This document shows, piece by piece, positions 1 through 8,272 of a DNA stretch of 35,459 nt. Under the pieces are notes generated by a model. It was given only the letters and a program-made list of their open reading frames with translations. It searched no databases and was not told the DNA's origin. Origin of the DNA: an uncultured Myxococcales bacterium (lineage in GTDB: Bacteria > Myxococcota_A > UBA9042); NCBI GenBank assembly GCA_903869075.1, contig CAIPXZ010000429.1, positions 1 to 35,459 on the forward strand, written 5' to 3'. The position numbers and the translations under genes are program-made. How positions within the stretch are numbered: position 1 is the stretch's first letter; each line of letters opens with the position of its first letter.

Positions 1-1766
1 ACGACGGCAACGTCTGCACCGCCGACGCCTGCGACGCCAAGACCGGCGCGTGCAGCCACACCAACAACACCGCGGCGTGCGATGACGGCAACCCGTGCAC
101 CGTCAACGACACCTGCGCTGGCGGCACGTGTGCGACCTCGACGCCCAAGAGCTGCGATGACGGCAACGTCTGCACCACCGACAGCTGCGACACCGGCACC
201 GGCAACTGCGCCTACGCGCCCAACACGCTGCCGTGCGACAACGGCGACAAGTGCACCTACGGCGACACCTGCGCGGCGGGCGCGTGCGTGACCGGCACGA
301 ACCCGGTGTGCGTCGACAACAACGTCTGCACCAGCGACGCCTGCGACGCCGCGACCGGCAAGTGCACGTTCGCCGCCGTCGCCGACGGCAGCACCTGCGA
401 CGACACGCTTGCGTGCACGACCAACAGCTGCCAGGCCGGCAAGTGCGCGGTCACGGCCTCGACCTGCAGCGTCTACACCGACGCGCTGACGTGCGCGGCG
501 GCGGGCGCGGGCTGGACGCTCGACAAGCCGGCGGGCAAGGCGGTGGTCTGGGCAGTCGACAAGACCGCGGTCATCGGCACCGCCACGGAACAGGCGGCGC
601 ACGAGTGCACGCTCAACTTCAACAACGGCACCAACTACTGCGACGCGCAAGGCGGCGGCTGCCAGACGCCGACCGGCAACGCCAAGTCGCCGACCATCGA
701 CGCGACGACCGCGTTTGGCACGCTGACGCTGCAGTTTGACACGTGGGAAGACGTCGACGGCAACGGCCAGGACATCCCGACGGTGACGCTGTACGACGCG
801 ACGTCCAACGCCCAGCTGCAGCAGTTCCAGCTGGCCACCACCAACGCCAACCAGCGGCTGTGGCGCAAGGTCAGCGTGGCGATCCCGGCGGTGACGGGCC
901 ACCAGTTCTACGCGGTGTTCAACCTCGGCACGCCGTTTGGCCAGGGTAACACCGGCAAGGGCTGGTATGTGGACAACATCAACGTCGCGGAAGTGACGGC
1001 GCCGGAAATCTGCAATGACGGCATCGACAACGACGCCAACGGCCTGACCGACTGCGCCGACGCCACCTGCTTTGCCGACCCGTCCTGCACCGTCGAGATC
1101 TGCAACGACGGCATCGACAACAACCACAACGACCTGATCGACTGCGCCGACGCCGCGTGCGTACACAGCGTGTACTGCACCAAGCCAGTCATCAGCTGGA
1201 ACATGGACTGCAGCGACAAGACCTGGGCGTTCAGCGCGGCGCAGGGCAACGGCGTGGCGTGGGCGATTGACGCGACGCCGGTGACGCCCGCGCCGGTCAC
1301 CGGCTCCTGCACGCTCAACTTCAACAACGGCACCAACTACTGCACGGCGGCCAACTGCGGCACCAACCAGGCCGCTGCCACGGGCACGGCAACTTTGGCG
1401 ACCGCCTACAACGCCGCGGCGCTGACCAGCGGCTTGACGCTGCAGTTCTGGAGCTACACGGACGTCGAGGACCCGACCGGCGCCGGCGCGACCGTCGATC
1501 TGGCGACGTTGGAAGTCTCGAGCGACAACTTCAACTGCCAGTTCCTCCAAGGCAATCTGTGCCCGCAGAACTGGAATCCGTACACCAACACGACGATCTT
1601 CACGCTGACCAAGACGCCGCTGAAGACCTGGATCCAGCAGACGATCGACCTGACGGCGTTTGCCGGCAAGACGGTGTCGATGCGCTTCCGCTTCAACTCG
1701 GTGGACGGCACGAACAACAACCACTCCGGCATTTTCCTGGACGACGTGAACTTGTTCGGCTGGTAA
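1..1766 (+). CDS. Cys-rich secreted protein with duplicated jelly-roll-like domains (5' partial)
   Basis: The reading frame is open from base 3 of the window to the TAA ending at 1766, so the start lies outside (587 residues visible). The first ~150 residues are Cys-rich repeats of the type DDGNVCT..C....G.C, common in secreted myxobacterial proteins. Two longer domains follow, each carrying the same signature CTLNFNNGTNYC (near 610 and 1310); both end in a DNI/DDV-type strand, which resembles MAM/jelly-roll beta-sandwich domains. Between them lie two copies of CNDGIDN....L.DCADA.C (1012-1165), an Asp-rich Cys motif often annotated as putative metal-binding. Probably an exported surface or adhesion protein; no enzymatic motif is seen. 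The signal peptide cannot be seen. A plus-strand oxidase gene follows 33 bases later. Coding assignment is confident, function is not. Confidence 0.88.
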   Translation, partial: DGNVCTADACDAKTGACSHTNNTAACDDGNPCTVNDTCAGGTCATSTPKSCDDGNVCTTDSCDTGTGNCAYAPNTLPCDNGDKCTYGDTCAAGACVTGTNPVCVDNNVCTSDACDAATGKCTFAAVADGSTCDDTLACTTNSCQAGKCAVTASTCSVYTDALTCAAAGAGWTLDKPAGKAVVWAVDKTAVIGTATEQAAHECTLNFNNGTNYCDAQGGGCQTPTGNAKSPTIDATTAFGTLTLQFDTWEDVDGNGQDIPTVTLYDATSNAQLQQFQLATTNANQRLWRKVSVAIPAVTGHQFYAVFNLGTPFGQGNTGKGWYVDNINVAEVTAPEICNDGIDNDANGLTDCADATCFADPSCTVEICNDGIDNNHNDLIDCADAACVHSVYCTKPVISWNMDCSDKTWAFSAAQGNGVAWAIDATPVTPAPVTGSCTLNFNNGTNYCTAANCGTNQAAATGTATLATAYNAAALTSGLTLQFWSYTDVEDPTGAGATVDLATLEVSSDNFNCQFLQGNLCPQNWNPYTNTTIFTLTKTPLKTWIQQTIDLTAFAGKTVSMRFRFNSVDGTNNNHSGIFLDDVNLFGW

Positions 1767-1799
1767 ATCTGCCGGGGCCGGTCTACGCTGCCGGGCACG

Positions 1800-3110
1800 A
1801 TGGAACCGCGCGGCGGCATAGGCCAGATGGCAGTGGTGGCGGTCCAAGCGGACCTCATCGACAAGCTTGGCCGCGAGCGCGTGCGCGTGGGTGAGGCGGC
1901 GCGGCGGCTGTGCGGCCAGGACGTGGTGGCGCTTGTGCAGCCGGCGTCGAGCGCCGACGTCGAGCACGCTGTGCAGGTGGCGCGGCGGCGGCACGTGCCG
2001 CTGGAAGTGCGGACGCGGCTGGCGGGACCGCTGGATGAGCCCCTGGCGGACGCCATCGTCTTGGACGTGAGCGCGCTGCAGCGGCCGCTGGAAATCGACA
2101 TTGGCCGGCGGCGGGCGACGGTCGGCGCGGGCGTGGAAGCCCAGGTGCTGGACCGCGCGGCGCGCCAGGCGCGGCTGTGCCTGCGGGCGCTGCCGCTGTG
2201 GCCGGACGAGACGCTGGGGCAGATGCTGGCGGCGGGCGACTGCGGGGAGATCGGCCTGGGCGCGGCGACGCTGCTGCAGGACGTGGTCGGCGCGCGGGTC
2301 GTGACCGGTGGTGGCCGCACGCTGCAGCTGGGCGCGACGGAGCTGTTTGGCCTGGCGGCGGGCGCGGCGCGCGGCTTGCCGTCACCGCTGGGGCTGCTGG
2401 ACGGCCAGGAAGGGCGCGGGCTTGTTGTGTGCGCGCTGACGGTTCGCCTGCACCGCGCGCCGCTTGCGGCGTGGGCGGACGGCACGCTGGCGGCGACGCG
2501 CCCGGCGGTGCTGGCGGTGCTGTCGGCGGCGCGGGCGCTCGTGGCGTCGGGGCACCTGGACACGCTGCAGCTGCACGAGACAGCGGCGGGCGCGACGCTG
2601 GCGGTGCGCGTCTCGAGCCTGCGCGACGCGGCGGACCTGACGGTGCTGACCAGCCAGACGGCGCAGCGGCTGGCGGATCTGGCGGTGAAGCTGACGCCGT
2701 TTGTCGCTGAGGATCGCCGCGTGCGCCTGGGCCAGCAGCCGCCGCCGTGGCCGCAGCCGCGACCGACGCCGCCGCCGCTGGAGCTGCAAGTCGCGTGGCC
2801 GGACATCCCGGCGGTGCTGGACGTGACCGATGCCCTTGCGGCGCGCGCCGGGCTGCCCGTGCAGCGCGCCTGGGCGGTGGGTGTGGACACGGTGCGGCTG
2901 CGACTGCCAGGCTGCGAGGCGAGCGGTCTGGCGATTCTCAACGATTTGACGCATTTGCTGGACGCGGGCGCTGTGCCGATCGCCGCCGGTTTGCGCTGGC
3001 GGCCGGCGCTGCGCGAGCGGATGAGCCCGGCGGCCAAGGTGGTGCTGGCGTCGCTGCAGCGGTCGCTGGACCCGGACGGCGTGATCTCAGCGCGTTCCGG
3101 CTTGCCCTGA
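1800..3110 (+). CDS. FAD-linked oxidase family protein (degenerate PCMH-type FAD domain)
   Basis: 436 residues. The fold matches the vanillyl-alcohol-oxidase/GlcD-type flavoproteins. There is an early segment VVALVQPASSADVEHAVQ, equal to the 'P.s.eev...v..a' start of PCMH domains, then V.VGAGVEAQVL, then DVVGARVVTGGGRTLQLG matching the 'd.vlg.evVl.dG' element. The C-terminus, RSLDPDGVISARSG, matches the usual 'DP.gilnpg' ending. The Gly-rich 'RGGGTS' diphosphate loop is missing: the equivalent place reads LEVRTRLAGPLDEP, so FAD binding may be altered or lost. The substrate is unknown. The ATG at 1800 has no clear ribosome site; ATG at 1827 is an alternative that keeps the whole domain. The last 24 bases overlap the convergent trmL. 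In GlcE/GlcF-type systems such a subunit acts with a partner, and none is seen here. Confidence 0.8.
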   Translation: MEPRGGIGQMAVVAVQADLIDKLGRERVRVGEAARRLCGQDVVALVQPASSADVEHAVQVARRRHVPLEVRTRLAGPLDEPLADAIVLDVSALQRPLEIDIGRRRATVGAGVEAQVLDRAARQARLCLRALPLWPDETLGQMLAAGDCGEIGLGAATLLQDVVGARVVTGGGRTLQLGATELFGLAAGAARGLPSPLGLLDGQEGRGLVVCALTVRLHRAPLAAWADGTLAATRPAVLAVLSAARALVASGHLDTLQLHETAAGATLAVRVSSLRDAADLTVLTSQTAQRLADLAVKLTPFVAEDRRVRLGQQPPPWPQPRPTPPPLELQVAWPDIPAVLDVTDALAARAGLPVQRAWAVGVDTVRLRLPGCEASGLAILNDLTHLLDAGAVPIAAGLRWRPALRERMSPAAKVVLASLQRSLDPDGVISARSGLP

Positions 3111-3566
3111 GCCCAGCCCGGCAAAATCCTGTTGCCGCAAGCCTTCATACAGCACGGCGGTCACGCAGTTGGCGAGGTTGAGGCTGCGGATCGCGCCGTT
3201 GGTCGGCACGTACACAACCTGCGCGGCGTAGCGCGCCAGCAGCGCCGGCGGCAGACCACAGCTCTCGCGGCCAAAAACCAGCACATCGTCCGGGCGGTAC
3301 TGCACCTGGTCGTAGCGCGTCGCGCCGTGGGCGCTGAAGAACCACAGCCGCTGGCCGGGCAGCGCCGCCTGCAGCGCGTCCAGATCGGCGTGTTGGCGCA
3401 GCTGGACCTTGGGCCAATAATCCAGCCCGGCGCGCCGCACCGCCGCTTCGTCGATGGCAAAACCCAGCTTGCCGACAAGGTGCAGCGGCGTGTCCGTGCC
3501 GACGCAGACCCGGCCAATGCTGCCGGTGTTGCCGGGAATCTCAGGTTCAATCAAGGCGATGTGCAT
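3087..3566 (-). CDS. trmL: tRNA (cytidine/uridine-34 2'-O)-methyltransferase TrmL
   Basis: 159 residues, the normal size for this minimal SPOUT methyltransferase. It 2'-O-methylates the wobble nucleotide of certain tRNA-Leu isoacceptors with S-adenosylmethionine, in the cytoplasm. Visible motifs: the N-terminal MHIALIEPEIPGNTGSIGR, the SPOUT motif with GRESCGLP, and the final knot motif VPTNGAIRSLNLANCVTAVL followed by YEGLRQ. All are diagnostic of the TrmL/YibK branch. It starts 9 bases after the stop of the upstream minus-strand outer-membrane protein, so the two are probably co-transcribed. The ribosome site is weak. Its 3' end overlaps the convergent FAD oxidase by 24 bases, with no room for a dedicated terminator. 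Confidence 0.93.
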   Translation of the reverse strand: MHIALIEPEIPGNTGSIGRVCVGTDTPLHLVGKLGFAIDEAAVRRAGLDYWPKVQLRQHADLDALQAALPGQRLWFFSAHGATRYDQVQYRPDDVLVFGRESCGLPPALLARYAAQVVYVPTNGAIRSLNLANCVTAVLYEGLRQQDFAGLGSGQAGTR

Positions 3567-3575
3567 GAATTCGCT

Positions 3576-4196
3576 TCAGAAGTAGTAGGTGACGCCGACG
3601 CCGCCGGAGAAGCCGCCGCGGATGCCGATCAGCAGCGTCGTGTCCGTGGCGCGGTCCAGGACGGTCATGGTGCCGTCGGTGCGCGCAGCCGGCGCGCCGA
3701 GGTCGATCGTCAGGCCGACGTGGCCGATCAGGCTGAAGTGATCGCTCAGGAACACCTCGCCATGCAGCGGGATCTCGGCGCCGAAGTTCCACGAACTGGG
3801 GCTCATCTCTGTCGGCGCCTGGCCGGCTGGCCGCAGGTAGACGTCGTAGCTTGTCAGCCGGTACTGCACCCACGGCCGCAGGCCAACCGCCAGGCTGGCC
3901 TTGGGGGAATCGGCGACGCGGTATAAAAGTCCCATCGCAAAGCGCACTTGCGTCGTATCCGGCTGATTCACCGTCGCCGGCACCGGCGTCGTCGCGGCGT
4001 AGCCAGCCAGCGCCTCGAACGCGAAGTTGGTGCGCCAGTAGCGGAACGCCACCATCGGCATCCCTTCGGTTGTGATCAGCAGCCCGATGCCGCCTTTGCC
4101 GGTCATATCGCGCGCCTGCGCCGGCGCCGCGACAAAATGCGGCCCCGCCAGCAGCAAGACCGCCAGGATTCGCAGACAGACTTTGGCGTGGCGCAT
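3576..4196 (-). CDS. Small outer-membrane beta-barrel-like protein
   Basis: 206 residues when started at ATG 4196 (an in-frame ATG at 4211 adds five residues). Residues 1-29 form a signal peptide (basic start, hydrophobic LRILAVLLLAGPHFVAA, cleavage around AQA-RD). The mature part alternates polar and hydrophobic residues with aromatic girdles. It ends in GVGVTYYF, with the C-terminal aromatic typical of proteins inserted by the Bam machinery. An 8-strand barrel is plausible from the length. No named family is recognised. It lies directly upstream of trmL on the same strand. Only 24 bases separate its start from the divergent membrane protein at 4221, so their promoters must overlap or sit inside the genes. 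A much longer reading frame extends upstream to 5207 but runs antisense to other genes and is not used. Confidence 0.78.
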   Translation of the reverse strand: MRHAKVCLRILAVLLLAGPHFVAAPAQARDMTGKGGIGLLITTEGMPMVAFRYWRTNFAFEALAGYAATTPVPATVNQPDTTQVRFAMGLLYRVADSPKASLAVGLRPWVQYRLTSYDVYLRPAGQAPTEMSPSSWNFGAEIPLHGEVFLSDHFSLIGHVGLTIDLGAPAARTDGTMTVLDRATDTTLLIGIRGGFSGGVGVTYYF

Positions 4197-4220
4197 CGGC
4201 TTCGCTATCATCGCGCCGTG

Positions 4221-4958
4221 ATGGTGCGCTTCTACGCCAAGACCCTCAAGTCTCTGCACGCCTGGTTTCTGCACATTGCATGGCAGCGGCTGGTTTCCCT
4301 GCGCGCGGTGCTGGCGTGGAGCCTGGGCCTGTGGCTGACTGTCGTGGCGCTGCCGTTCGTGTTTTTGTATCCGGGGGAGGGTCTCGACCGCCCGGTGTGC
4401 CTCGCGCTGGCGGTGCTGTCGCCGCTGGGCGTGCTGGCGGCGGTGCCGACGGGCGAGGCGACGCTGCTGCTGTGCGCCGCGCTGGCGGGGCTCGTGCCGA
4501 TCCTGGTGGCGTGTCCGGCGCTGCACGGCGTCCGGACGTCCGGGCCGGTGCAAGGGCTGTGGCTGGCGATCCTGCTGCTGGGGCTGCTGCGCGCGGCGTG
4601 GAACCAGGACGCGCAAGGCCAGCACGAAGCCGACCTGCGGCGTCTGGCGCGCGTCTGGCAGGGCGGCAAGCTGCCGTTGCCGCAGCGGCTGGCGCTGCTG
4701 TTGGCGCCGCTGTGGTTGGCGCTGGCGTGGCACGTGGGCGCGGTGGCGCCGGACCAGGCTGACGCGGCGCGATCGGCGCGCGTGGCCGGCGCGGCGCTGT
4801 GCTGGATGGCGGTGCGGCTGGTGCCCATCCGCGGTGACTTGCCGGGGCTGGACGGCAGCGGGCCGGTGAGCGATCGTTGGCCGCTGTGGCTGGGTCGGCG
4901 GCTGTCCTGGCTGGCGCTGTTTGGCGGGCTGTGGTGGCTGTGGCATCGGCCGGTGTAG
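4221..4958 (+). CDS. Polytopic inner-membrane protein, unknown function
   Basis: 245 residues with about six hydrophobic segments: LWLTVVALPFVFLY, LALAVLSPLGVLAAV, LLLCAALAGLVPILVA, LWLAILLLGLLRAA, a pair around LALLLAPLWLALAWHV, and a final WLALFGGLWWLW. A charged cytoplasmic-looking loop (AAWNQDAQGQHEADLRRLAR) splits the protein in the middle. No transporter or enzyme motif is recognised. The start is ATG 4221; an in-frame GTG lies at 4218. The stop overlaps the AGGAGG ribosome site of the following 60-residue membrane protein, so the two are probably translated together. Divergent to the outer-membrane protein ending at 3576. Confidence 0.75.
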   Translation: MVRFYAKTLKSLHAWFLHIAWQRLVSLRAVLAWSLGLWLTVVALPFVFLYPGEGLDRPVCLALAVLSPLGVLAAVPTGEATLLLCAALAGLVPILVACPALHGVRTSGPVQGLWLAILLLGLLRAAWNQDAQGQHEADLRRLARVWQGGKLPLPQRLALLLAPLWLALAWHVGAVAPDQADAARSARVAGAALCWMAVRLVPIRGDLPGLDGSGPVSDRWPLWLGRRLSWLALFGGLWWLWHRPV

Positions 4959-4967
4959 GAGGCGCCC

Positions 4968-5150
4968 GTGGGCAAGCAGCTGATTCCGTGGCTTGGCGTG
5001 GCGCTGGCGCTGCTGGCGCTGTGGCCGCTGGCGCGCGCGCTGGACGCGTTGGCGCTGCGCGACTACCTGGGCGGCGGGCTGCTGCTGGGCCTGACGTGGG
5101 TGCTGGCGCGGACCGGCGTGGAGCTGGCGGCGCTCGGCCGGGCGGCGTGA
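4968..5150 (+). CDS. Small two-helix membrane protein
   Basis: 60 residues starting at GTG 4968. The start is set by a perfect AGGAGG at 4957-4962, five bases upstream, which overlaps the stop of the preceding membrane gene. The product has two hydrophobic helices (LIPWLGVALALLALWPLARAL and YLGGGLLLGLTWVLA) joined by a short polar turn, and a short basic/Ala tail. No family is recognised. Size, coupling and composition suggest a small partner subunit of the polytopic protein encoded just before it. The next gene in this direction is the PPIase lipoprotein. Confidence 0.62.
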   Translation: MGKQLIPWLGVALALLALWPLARALDALALRDYLGGGLLLGLTWVLARTGVELAALGRAA

Positions 5151-5233
5151 CGGCGGCGAGGATTGCCGTTCCACGCGGAAAGCTGGCAGTATTGCCGCGT
5201 CGGCCACCGGGCGCGACGTTTGCGGAGCTGCCC

Positions 5234-6277
5234 GTGCTGTCTGTGCGTCCTTGCCTGCTCCTGGTCGTCGCCCTCGGGGCCAGCGCGTGCGTGGGTAAGC
5301 CAGCGCGATTGCAGGACAAAACCATGTCGCCGGTGACGTCGTTCCTCGGCAATGTCGCGTTGCCGCGCGGGCCCGTCGCCGGGCATCCGTGGGCGACGCA
5401 GCCGTGCCAGCCGGGCCAGCACACGCCGGATGTGCTGGCGTGCGTCGATGGCGTGGCGATTACCCGGGCGCGGTTCGACGCGGTGCGGCCGGGCTATCCG
5501 CCGGAGACGCCGCCGCAGGCCATCGTCCAAGCACTTGTGGACGAGGAGATCCTCGCCGCGGCCGCCGCCAAGACGCTGTGGGGCGACTGGCTGCAGGCGC
5601 CGCTGCAACGGCTGATGGTCGGCCGGATGCTGAGCGACCAGATGGAGCAAAAGCTCGGTCCGGCCGAGATCACCGCGGACGAAGTGAAGGTGGCGTGGAG
5701 CAACAAGACCATCCGCCACACTTACAACCGGCCGGGCGTGTACCGGGTGACGGACGCGCAGATCATCTGCTGTACCGGCGACTTCAAGCAGTGCGGCGAG
5801 TCGCCGGACGCCGCCAAATGCACCGATGAGTTGGCGCCGACCGCGCGCGCGCTGGCGGCATACCTGAACGAGAACCCGCCGCACACGTCCCAGGAAATGC
5901 ATGGCCGGGTCGGCGCGGATCCGCGCTTTGCCAAGGCCGCGGTCGTTGATCTGTCGTTTTTCTACGAGCCGACCAAGCCGTATTCCGAGCAAAAGGGCTA
6001 CGTGCTGATGGTGGAGCCGTTCATCGAGGCATCGCTCAAGCTCAAGCCGGGCGAGCTGACGCGGGAGCCCGTGCGCTCGCCGTTTGGCTGGCACGTGATC
6101 CGCCTGGAGAGCGCCGTCGCGCCGATGCACAAAGGCCTCGACGACCCGGAAGTGCTGGCGGACCTCAAGAAGAACCTGGTGCCGGCGCTGCGCGATGAGA
6201 AGGTCGAGAAGCTCGTCGGTGAGCTGGGCAAGGCCAGCGGCGTGCAGCTGTACCTCAGCGCGTTTGACGTGCAATAG
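5234..6277 (+). CDS. Parvulin-type peptidyl-prolyl isomerase lipoprotein (SurA/PrsA-like)
   Basis: 347 residues from GTG 5234, which has GGAG at 5224-5227. Residues 1-18 are a lipoprotein signal (VRPCLLLVVALGASAC, lipid-modified Cys 19), with a relaxed lipobox. A SurA_N-like segment follows (VLACVDGVAITRARFDAV ... QAIVQALVDEEILAA). The C-terminal third is a rotamase domain with the diagnostic strand PVRSPFGWHVIRLES and the preceding LKPGEL. A Cys-rich insertion (IICCTGDFKQC ... KC) is unusual and may form disulfides. The family isomerises X-Pro bonds or chaperones envelope proteins, here presumably on the periplasmic face of a membrane. The frame could extend upstream to GTG 5147, but that lacks a ribosome site and would hide the signal peptide. 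Confidence 0.85.
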   Translation: MLSVRPCLLLVVALGASACVGKPARLQDKTMSPVTSFLGNVALPRGPVAGHPWATQPCQPGQHTPDVLACVDGVAITRARFDAVRPGYPPETPPQAIVQALVDEEILAAAAAKTLWGDWLQAPLQRLMVGRMLSDQMEQKLGPAEITADEVKVAWSNKTIRHTYNRPGVYRVTDAQIICCTGDFKQCGESPDAAKCTDELAPTARALAAYLNENPPHTSQEMHGRVGADPRFAKAAVVDLSFFYEPTKPYSEQKGYVLMVEPFIEASLKLKPGELTREPVRSPFGWHVIRLESAVAPMHKGLDDPEVLADLKKNLVPALRDEKVEKLVGELGKASGVQLYLSAFDVQ

Positions 6278-7279
6278 CTACAGGCACCACGGCGGCTTGG
6301 GGTTGGCCTGGCACGTCGCGTTGGCGGCGCTGTAGCCGTAGCAGGCCTCCGGCTGGAATGACAGCACCGCGTCGCGTTTGATCGGCGTGCTGTTCTGCAG
6401 CGTGATCTGATCGGCGTCGAGGTTGCTCGGCGAGGCGTCGTTGAGGAAGCGACCCGGCGTGATCGGGTCCATGTGGTAGAGCAGCACCGTTCCGGGCGTC
6501 TCGGGGCCGTAGCGGCGGGCCAGCGGCGTCGTGGCGACGTCGGCGCCGAGGGCAACGCGCAGCTCGTCGAGCAGGCCGTTGAACGGCTCCGTCAGCGCCG
6601 CGCCGGTCACCGCGTCGCGCGCGGGCACCTGACCCAGCAGCAGCCACGACCCGGCGTCAAAAGCCGGCGCGCCCTTGGCGAACACCTTGTCGCCGCCGGC
6701 CAGCGCCACGCCGTCCAACGCGGCGGTGATGTCGCCGTTCTTGGCGTTCCAGACGCAGCGCAGGTGGTGCCAGCTGCCGGCGGTCACGTTGGCCGTGATC
6801 GAGGTCGACTTCGCCATCTTTTCAAGGCCGCAGTAGGCGACGGTGCCGTTGCCGGTCGGCGTCACGCCCATGGAGAACGTCAGCGACGTCCCTGCCTTCG
6901 CGTCCGGCACGCCGATCACCAGGAACGGCGCCGGCAGCTTCTGCGGCGCGGCGCGCAGCTGAAACCACGTCTCGGCCGACCAGTTCTGCTTGTTGTCAAA
7001 GAGCAGCGGCCCCAGCGTCGTCAGCCCGGCCAGCGACTTGGCGTCCTTGCAGTCCAGCACGGTGCGCATTTGGCAGCGGTCGCACGCGTCGCAGCTGTCG
7101 GTGTTGCCGTCATCGCAGGTCTCGTTTTCGCTCGTATCGACGACGCTGTTGCCGCACAGCGGCCCGCCGGTGCTGGCGGTCGCCGCTTCCACTTTGGCGT
7201 GCAGCGCGTCATCGGTCAGCGTGTCCGGCAGGCACGCCGGCAGCGCTGCGAGCAGCACAAGCAGGAGGAGATGCCGCAT
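6278..7279 (-). CDS. Lipoprotein with DUF4215-like Cys motif and LamG-like domain
   Basis: 333 residues from ATG 7279, with a GGGGAGG ribosome site about 10 bases upstream. The signal peptide MRHLLLLVLLAALPAC has a clean lipobox LPAC (Cys 16). Next is CGNSVVDTSENETCDDGN followed by DSCDACDRC, the short Cys repeat common in myxobacterial surface proteins. The remainder resembles a concanavalin/LamG fold: WSAETWFQLRA, then GSWHHLRCVWNAKNGDITAALDG, then FNGLLDELRV. These are the typical 'W.hva..yd' and 'G.iDevri' strands. It is probably a surface-exposed binding protein. The start codon overlaps the stop of the upstream TPR gene (TGATG), implying translational coupling. The 3' end abuts the convergent PPIase gene. 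Confidence 0.82.
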   Translation of the reverse strand: MRHLLLLVLLAALPACLPDTLTDDALHAKVEAATASTGGPLCGNSVVDTSENETCDDGNTDSCDACDRCQMRTVLDCKDAKSLAGLTTLGPLLFDNKQNWSAETWFQLRAAPQKLPAPFLVIGVPDAKAGTSLTFSMGVTPTGNGTVAYCGLEKMAKSTSITANVTAGSWHHLRCVWNAKNGDITAALDGVALAGGDKVFAKGAPAFDAGSWLLLGQVPARDAVTGAALTEPFNGLLDELRVALGADVATTPLARRYGPETPGTVLLYHMDPITPGRFLNDASPSNLDADQITLQNSTPIKRDAVLSFQPEACYGYSAANATCQANPKPPWCL

Positions 7280-8181
7280 CAGAATCGCCCTCCCCATGCC
7301 ACGCCGGCGCCGTCGGCAGCGACGGTCGGTAGCAGCCAGCTTGTTGATTTATCTACCGTTTCTTGCTTGGTGCTGTTGCCCGGTCCCCACAGCCGCCACG
7401 CGCCCCAGCCGGCGAGGCCGGCGCCGACGACGGCGATCACCACCGCGCCCGACCGCGCGTTGCGCGCGCTCGCGACCTTGGCGTTGTAGTCGGCCTCGGC
7501 GTTGGCGGCGGAAAAGTCCATGGCATTCGCTTGGTTGACGTTGTTGACGGCGCCTGCCCAGCCCAGCAGTCCGAGCACCACAAGCGTGTCGCCGCCGGCG
7601 AAGAGCGCCCAGTCCAGCCAGTTGGACTTCACCGGTGCCGGTGCCGCGGGCTTCGGTTCTTCCGTCTCAGCCGATTTGGTTGCGGGTTCGCCAGCGACCT
7701 TGACCTCGGCGGCTGGCGCTGGCTCCGCTGGCTTGGCCGGCGCGGGCTTGTCCTCGACAACTGCTGGTGCCGGTTCGGCGTGGGCGGCCGCCGCTGCCGC
7801 CAGCGCCGCGTGATCGTGGGCGATGCGCTCGTTGGCTTCCCGCCGGCCGTCCGGCGGCGTATCCGCCAGCTGCACGTACTGCTCAAACAGCGCGATCGCC
7901 TTGGCAAAAACCTTGGCTTCCTCATACGCCCGCGCGGCGTTGAACAGCGTCGCCGGCTTGTGGCTGATGGCAAACGCCTGCAGGTAGCTCTCGGCCGCTT
8001 CCGCAAACAGCGCGCTCTTGAAAAACGCTTTGGCTTCGATGACTTTGGCCTCGGCGCGCTCGGTTTCCTCGGTGCGCGCGTCCGCCGCCCATACGCTGGC
8101 ATGGCCAAACGACAGGCACAGCACGGCAGCCAGCAGCTGCAGCAGGCGGGGCGGTCGGGGCTGGCGCGGATGGCTCACCAT
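7279..8181 (-). CDS. Secreted/membrane TPR-repeat protein with Pro/Ala/Lys linker
   Basis: 300 residues. The N-terminal signal sequence is LLQLLAAVLCLSFGHASVWA. A coiled, charged segment with TPR-like helices follows (AKAFFKSALFAEAAESYLQA, FAISHKPATLFNAARAYEEA, KAIALFEQYVQLA), the usual pattern of periplasmic TPR proteins in this group. Then comes a ~70-residue linker rich in Ala, Pro, Glu and Lys, then two hydrophobic helices (WALFAGGDTLVVLGLLGWAG and GAVVIAVVGAGLAGWGAW) split by a polar loop, and a Gly-rich end. TPR-linker-TM proteins of this shape are common in Myxococcota, but their function is generally unknown. It overlaps the LamG-like lipoprotein start by one base, so the two likely form one unit. 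The divergent neighbour is the DsbD-N-like gene. Confidence 0.78.
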   Translation of the reverse strand: MVSHPRQPRPPRLLQLLAAVLCLSFGHASVWAADARTEETERAEAKVIEAKAFFKSALFAEAAESYLQAFAISHKPATLFNAARAYEEAKVFAKAIALFEQYVQLADTPPDGRREANERIAHDHAALAAAAAAHAEPAPAVVEDKPAPAKPAEPAPAAEVKVAGEPATKSAETEEPKPAAPAPVKSNWLDWALFAGGDTLVVLGLLGWAGAVNNVNQANAMDFSAANAEADYNAKVASARNARSGAVVIAVVGAGLAGWGAWRLWGPGNSTKQETVDKSTSWLLPTVAADGAGVAWGGRF

Positions 8182-8272
8182 GCCGCGATGCTGGCGGCAG
8201 TGCGGCGCGCCGTCAAGGTGCTGGCTCCGTGAATGAATCCGCTGGTTCAGGCGTTGCACACACAGCCCGCCG

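Noticed and set aside
3-290. Regular spacing of GACGGCAAC-type words looking like a DNA repeat array
   Set aside because: The periodicity follows in-frame Cys-rich protein repeats with varied third bases, not a CRISPR or DNA-level tandem array.
1454-3148. A 564-codon minus-strand frame over the FAD oxidase
   Set aside because: Ser/Arg/Ala/Thr-rich shadow; it contradicts the motif-bearing oxidase and overlaps two supported genes.
3576-5207. A 543-codon minus-strand frame ending in the outer-membrane protein
   Set aside because: Codons before 4211 are antisense to the membrane protein gene and consist of Arg/Gln/Pro shadow sequence; the signal peptide at 4196 marks the true start.
8243-8258. 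Sigma-54-like TGGTTC-N5-TTGCA upstream of the DsbD-N-like gene
   Set aside because: GG and GC spacing is right, but the -24 half deviates at two positions and a better sigma-70 match lies 30 bases downstream.
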